From contig CAYYYF010000016.1 of assembly GCA_964475945.1 (NCBI GenBank), positions 1 to 25,639 on the forward strand: a stretch of 25,639 nucleotides of DNA, read 5' to 3'. Under the pieces are notes generated by a model. That model saw only the letters and a list, made by a program, of their open reading frames with translations. It was not told the DNA's origin and ran no database searches. Numbering within the stretch: the first letter of the stretch is position 1; each line of letters starts with the position of its first letter. The stretch comes from JBBIQH01 sp964475945 (lineage in GTDB: Archaea > Thermoproteota > Nitrososphaeria > Nitrososphaerales > Nitrosocaldaceae). Shown one piece after another: positions 23,043 through 25,639 of this stretch. Position numbers and translations under genes: made by a program.

Positions 23043-23858
23043 TCAAGTGCCTATGCTTACCCTATCATTGCATGCCTCCCTTAAGCACTCAATAGCAGAT
23101 AGGATTGCTAGGTAACTTGTCCTTGGGTTACTTGGACTTGGTAGATTGCTTACTATTACATGTAATTCTCCAAAATCACCTCTTGCTACTATCTCATGCG
23201 TATTCCTATCAGTGCTAGGATCTACTACTATCCTTACCCTTGTCCTATCTGCCCCTATCCCTGCTATGCTTAGCATAGCTGCAACATTAACATTTGCTGG
23301 GAATAACCTTACTGCCTCCCTTGCACTACCCTCATATATGACCTCTTTACCCTTTATACTCATAACATCAATGTCTTTAATGGCAAAGAATGGTGCTCCC
23401 TGCAATGCTCTAGGATGCTTGGTTGTTATAAGCATAACCTCTTTTAGTAAGTGCTTAACGCTCTTTACAGCATCTATACCTGCTATTGCACCACTGGGCA
23501 GATAAATCCTTCTACCATGAGCCTTGGCTAGTTCCACTAGATTATTGTAAAGGGTATCATCTAGCAATGCACCTATGCTCATTATCATAATATCCTTACC
23601 ATGCTTTATTATGCTCTCTGCATAATCTCTTACTGCTTGCTGTGAAGCTGCCTCAACTACAAGATCTATATTAGAGTTCAAGATATCATCCATGCTATCT
23701 GCTATGCTAGGCTTGCTCTTTACTGCATTAACTAACCTGTATGCATTCTCCCTGTATAGATCATAGACAACCTCTAACCTACCATCTATCCCTGAGTCTA
23801 ATGCCCTTGCTATCTCTAACCCTATTGCTCCACACCCTATTAGCCCTATAACTCTCAT
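23043..23858 (-). CDS. nadX: L-aspartate dehydrogenase (NadX-type)
   Basis: This NAD(P)-dependent enzyme oxidises aspartate to iminoaspartate, replacing NadB at the entry to NAD synthesis. The 271-residue protein has the Rossmann start MRVIGLIGCGAIGLEIARAL, DLVVEAASQQAVRDYA, IMSIGALLDD, LPSGAIAGIDAVKS, TTKHPRALQGAPFF, and the late PSTDRNTHEIVARGDFGEL with the catalytic-region His of NTHEI. The start is set at the MRVIGL methionine; an extended reading to 23975 would overlap the divergent deacetylase gene. It is next to nadA on the same strand, and nadC is close by, completing aspartate to NaMN. Confidence 0.92.
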   Translation of the reverse strand: MRVIGLIGCGAIGLEIARALDSGIDGRLEVVYDLYRENAYRLVNAVKSKPSIADSMDDILNSNIDLVVEAASQQAVRDYAESIIKHGKDIMIMSIGALLDDTLYNNLVELAKAHGRRIYLPSGAIAGIDAVKSVKHLLKEVMLITTKHPRALQGAPFFAIKDIDVMSIKGKEVIYEGSAREAVRLFPANVNVAAMLSIAGIGADRTRVRIVVDPSTDRNTHEIVARGDFGELHVIVSNLPSPSNPRTSYLAILSAIECLREACNDRVSIGT

Positions 23859-23912
23859 GGTAAAGGTAATGGCAATGCCTAATTTAATATAATACTCCAT
23901 ACTAGCGTTGGT

Positions 23913-24869
23913 ATGTGCAAAGTAGGAGTTATCTATGGTAAAGAGCTTGCTAGATACGGCTTTGGTAATGCACATCCATTCGCTAGCGATAGGCTAGATG
24001 CATTCTGGAGCAGGTTTAAAAGCAAGGGTTTGGATAAGCATGAAAATATAATATTAGAGCAACCAATGCTAGCAGAGGATAGCATGCTATTAGAATTCCA
24101 TACTAAAGATTACGTTGATTTCGTTAAGAAGGCATCAATACTAGGATATGGCTACCTAGACTATGGGGATACCCCAGCGTATAAAGGTGTATTTGAGGCA
24201 GCATGCTATGTTGTAGGCTCTACTATAAAGGCACTTGAGATGGTTATGAGTAAGAGGGTTGATCATGCATTCAATCCTATAGGAGGATTGCACCATGCTA
24301 GGCGAGGCTCTGCTGGTGGCTTCTGCGTATTCAATGATATAGGTATAGCAGTAATACTTGCTAGGAAGGTTTATGGTATAAAGAGGATTGCATATGTTGA
24401 TATAGATGCTCACCATGGGGATGGGGTATACTATGAGTTTGATAGCGATCCATTGCTTTACATAGCAGATATACATGAGGATGGTAGATACCTTTACCCA
24501 GGGACAGGGTTTGAGTATGAGGATGGGGTGGGAGAGGCAAAGGGTACAAAGTTGAATATACCTTTAAAACCTTATTCTACAAGCAAAGAATTCCTTGATG
24601 TATTTTTTAAGGTTGAGCAGTTCATAGATAAAGCAGAGCCTGAGCTTATAATACTGCAGTGTGGTGCAGATGGTATAGAAGGGGATCCATTAACACATCT
24701 AAGGTATGGGCATGATGTGCATTATAAAGCAGCAAAGATACTTCATGATATTGCGCATAGGCATAGCAATGGCAGGATGCTAGCATTAGGGGGAGGAGGC
24801 TACAATAGGAGTAACATTGCAGATGCATGGGTTAACGTTATAACTGCTATGCTTGGAGATAGGTTATAA
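23913..24869 (+). CDS. Histone deacetylase/AcuC-family zinc deacetylase
   Basis: The 318-residue protein matches the arginase-fold HDAC/acetoin-utilisation/polyamine-deacetylase superfamily. It shows RYGFGNAHPF, then GGLHHARRGSAGGFCVFNDIG with the paired catalytic His. The zinc ligands lie in YVDIDAHHGDGV (Asp and His) and CGADGIEGDPL (second Asp), and LALGGGGYN closes the site. The physiological substrate (acetyl-lysine, acetyl-polyamine or other) is not shown by the sequence. It is divergent from the aspartate dehydrogenase gene. The 54-bp gap contains a shared A+T-rich AATTTAATATAATA that is probably its TATA box. Confidence 0.88.
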   Translation: MCKVGVIYGKELARYGFGNAHPFASDRLDAFWSRFKSKGLDKHENIILEQPMLAEDSMLLEFHTKDYVDFVKKASILGYGYLDYGDTPAYKGVFEAACYVVGSTIKALEMVMSKRVDHAFNPIGGLHHARRGSAGGFCVFNDIGIAVILARKVYGIKRIAYVDIDAHHGDGVYYEFDSDPLLYIADIHEDGRYLYPGTGFEYEDGVGEAKGTKLNIPLKPYSTSKEFLDVFFKVEQFIDKAEPELIILQCGADGIEGDPLTHLRYGHDVHYKAAKILHDIAHRHSNGRMLALGGGGYNRSNIADAWVNVITAMLGDRL

Positions 24870-24905
24870 TATTCATAATTTAATTTATTAAAAAGGCGCC
24901 GGTCT

Positions 24906-25009
24906 GCCGGGATTTAATATATACCGAGGGCAGAGTGGACTAATGCGCCGGCCTTGAGAGCCGGTGAGCCGCAAGGCTCGCAGGGGTTCGAATCCCCTTC
25001 CCGGCGCCA
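24906..25009 (+). tRNA. tRNA-Ser(UGA) with an apparent 15-nt insertion after the acceptor stem
   Basis: The acceptor stem GCCGGGA (24906-24912) pairs perfectly with TCCCGGC (24999-25005); discriminator G and an encoded CCA (25007-25009) follow. The D arm is GCA (24930-24932) with TGC (24944-24946) around GAGTGGACTAA. The anticodon arm is CCGGC-CTTGAGA-GCCGG (24948-24964) with anticodon TGA. The class II variable arm is GAGCC-GCAA-GGCTC, and the T arm is AGGGG-TTCGAAT-CCCCT. Between acceptor and D stems there are 17 bases instead of two. If T24913 is U8 and G24929 is G9, bases 24914-24928 are extra and may be an intron at an unusual place. Confidence 0.9.
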
Positions 25010-25041
25010 AAACCTTGGTTCAAAACACATTATATAATGAG

Positions 25042-25414
25042 ATGAGTAACAGCGGTAAAGGTAATGGTAGTAACAGTGGTAACAACAGCAGTAACAACAT
25101 TACCTACCATAGAGATATCTACCATAGAGATACCAGATACAGATATTGGTTATCAAGGGTCCAAGAGTTACAAGAACCAGTAGGTCAGATATCTTAGCAT
25201 ACATAGAGTATATGCAGGAGCAGCAGAGCCTGCTAAGGATAGTGCGATGTATACAGTCATTGTTTGCATTAAAGAGACTGATGCCTATACAGAAGCCATT
25301 CAGATCATTAACCCAGATATCAAAGAGATCCTTACAAGGTTAGAGGCTGGTTATTCTACAGAGACTATAGTAACCTACAAGACTATATTGAAGCACTTCT
25401 ACAAGGTAGTATAG
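25042..25414 (+). pseudogene. Broken coding-like sequence between tRNA-Ser and the CRISPR array
   Basis: No intact gene fills 25010-25413. From ATG 25042 one frame reads a Ser/Asn/Gly-rich start and a YHRDI repeat (15-bp tandem at 25104-25132), then stops at 25197. A second frame (open from 25128) reads IKGPRVTRTSRSDILAYIEYMQEQQ. A third, from ATG 25247 to TAG 25412-25414, encodes 55 residues ending LEAGYSTETIVTYKTILKHF, similar in style to the N-terminal core-binding domain of tyrosine recombinases (G-Y/L-S-xx-T-xx-x-Y-xx-x-L-xx-F). Pieces in three frames next to a tRNA suggest a decayed integrase-like gene, but the match is weak. The last codon touches the first CRISPR repeat. Confidence 0.3.
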
Positions 25415-25639
25415 TCACACTTTCATCATAGTTCAGTTCTAACTCAATTCTTTTGTAGAAGCTTTAAGTAATCAGTTAAGTCACACTTTCATCATAGTTC
25501 AGTTCTAACAAGATGTATTTATGCAAGTAATCAAAGTGCTGATTGAGTCACACTTTCATCATAGTTCAGTTCTAACGATAAGCCTCTGAGCAGTGGAATG
25601 CTACCATATACGGTCACACTTTCATCATAGTTCAGTTCT
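25414..25639. CRISPR. CRISPR array, first four repeats (continues beyond the window)
   Basis: A 30-bp repeat beginning GTCACACTTTC and ending CAGTTCTAAC occurs at 25414-25443, 25480-25509, 25547-25576 and, cut at 27 bases by the window end, 25613-25639. All copies are identical. Spacers of 36, 37 and 36 bp (25444-25479, 25510-25546, 25577-25612) are unrelated to each other. No cas gene is in the window. Direction is uncertain: the reverse complement ends ATGAAAGTGTGAC, somewhat like archaeal repeats with GAAA near the 3' end. The coding-like sequence abutting the first repeat looks less like a leader than a trailer, so minus-strand transcription is slightly favoured. Confidence 0.95.

Noticed and set aside
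23875..23882. TTAGGCAT on the minus strand upstream of the aspartate dehydrogenase gene, resembling the TTAGGCACTATT motif
   Set aside because: Only seven bases match, the following CTATT is absent and there is no CACTAT repeat; it lies in an A+T-rich core promoter where such a match is likely by chance.
23859..23975. N-terminal extension of the aspartate dehydrogenase
   Set aside because: The extra residues precede the Rossmann start MRVIGLIGCG, match nothing typical of the family, and would overlap the divergent deacetylase gene.
24895..24902. GGCGCCGG before the tRNA as its true 5' acceptor strand
   Set aside because: It would pair with the discriminator and CCA region and leave the T stem misplaced; GCCGGGA at 24906 gives the canonical seven-pair acceptor directly after the T arm.
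24964..25041. A coding start inside the tRNA-Ser gene
   Set aside because: The frame would begin with a non-ATG codon within the variable arm of a well-supported tRNA; the later ATG at 25042 is the only sensible start, and even that gene looks broken.

Overview
The window looks like a chromosomal segment from a thermophilic archaeon of the Nitrososphaeria (Thaumarchaeota) type. The evidence is archaeal information-processing genes (Nop5/fibrillarin, Rpo7 with Spt4, archaeal ThrRS and AspRS, deoxyhypusine synthase), A+T-rich archaeal promoters close to start codons, and an aspartate dehydrogenase/NadA/NadC route to NAD. A hot-spring Nitrosocaldus-like lineage is my best guess, but the lineage is inferred from gene content, not from a marker comparison.

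Layout. 1-60: right end of an IS200/IS605-type element with the last codons of tnpB. 77-684: two small unknown proteins. 710-2665 (-): nop5-flpA, the rRNA 2'-O-methylation core. 2713-4438: pyrD-pyrK. 4538-6259: a radical SAM protein. 6292-6638: a decayed P-loop NTPase gene. 6860-11380: an accessory block holding an SRPBCC/M50-like membrane fusion, a four-TM protein, a T4 endonuclease V-type pyrimidine-dimer glycosylase, a CarH-like B12-binding protein, an NDH-2-like flavoprotein and a small unknown protein. 11518-13365: ThrRS. 13379-16742 (-): aspS, deoxyhypusine synthase, agmatinase. 16824-19697: three ABC ATPases without permeases. 19740-21410: rpo7-spt4-nadC. 21521-21936: remnant of a secreted or anchored protein. 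21957-23858 (-): nadA and aspartate dehydrogenase. 23913-24869: class II HDAC-like deacetylase. 24906-25009: tRNA-Ser(UGA) with an apparent 15-nt insertion. 25042-25414: broken coding-like sequence. 25414-25639: start of a CRISPR array that runs off the window.

The two most interesting things are these. (1) A 12-bp motif, TTAGGCACTATT, precedes three transcription units in the accessory block: the operon containing the UV-lesion glycosylase, the gene of the B12-binding protein (which carries the Wx9EH hallmark of CarH photoreceptors), and the flavoprotein. This suggests a small, self-contained, B12/light-responsive UV-repair regulon. (2) Two unrelated loci (11361-11455 and 21713-21810) each carry a perfect 29- or 31-bp direct repeat around a unique 37- or 36-bp insert. 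This is the geometry of the real CRISPR array in the window (30-bp repeat, 36-37-bp spacers), and it is what off-target Cas1-Cas2 integration (a 'neo-CRISPR') would leave behind.

Metabolic links: NadX, NadA and NadC together convert aspartate to nicotinate mononucleotide. Agmatinase and deoxyhypusine synthase connect polyamine supply to hypusination of aIF5A. PyrD and PyrK form the NAD-linked class 1B dihydroorotate dehydrogenase.
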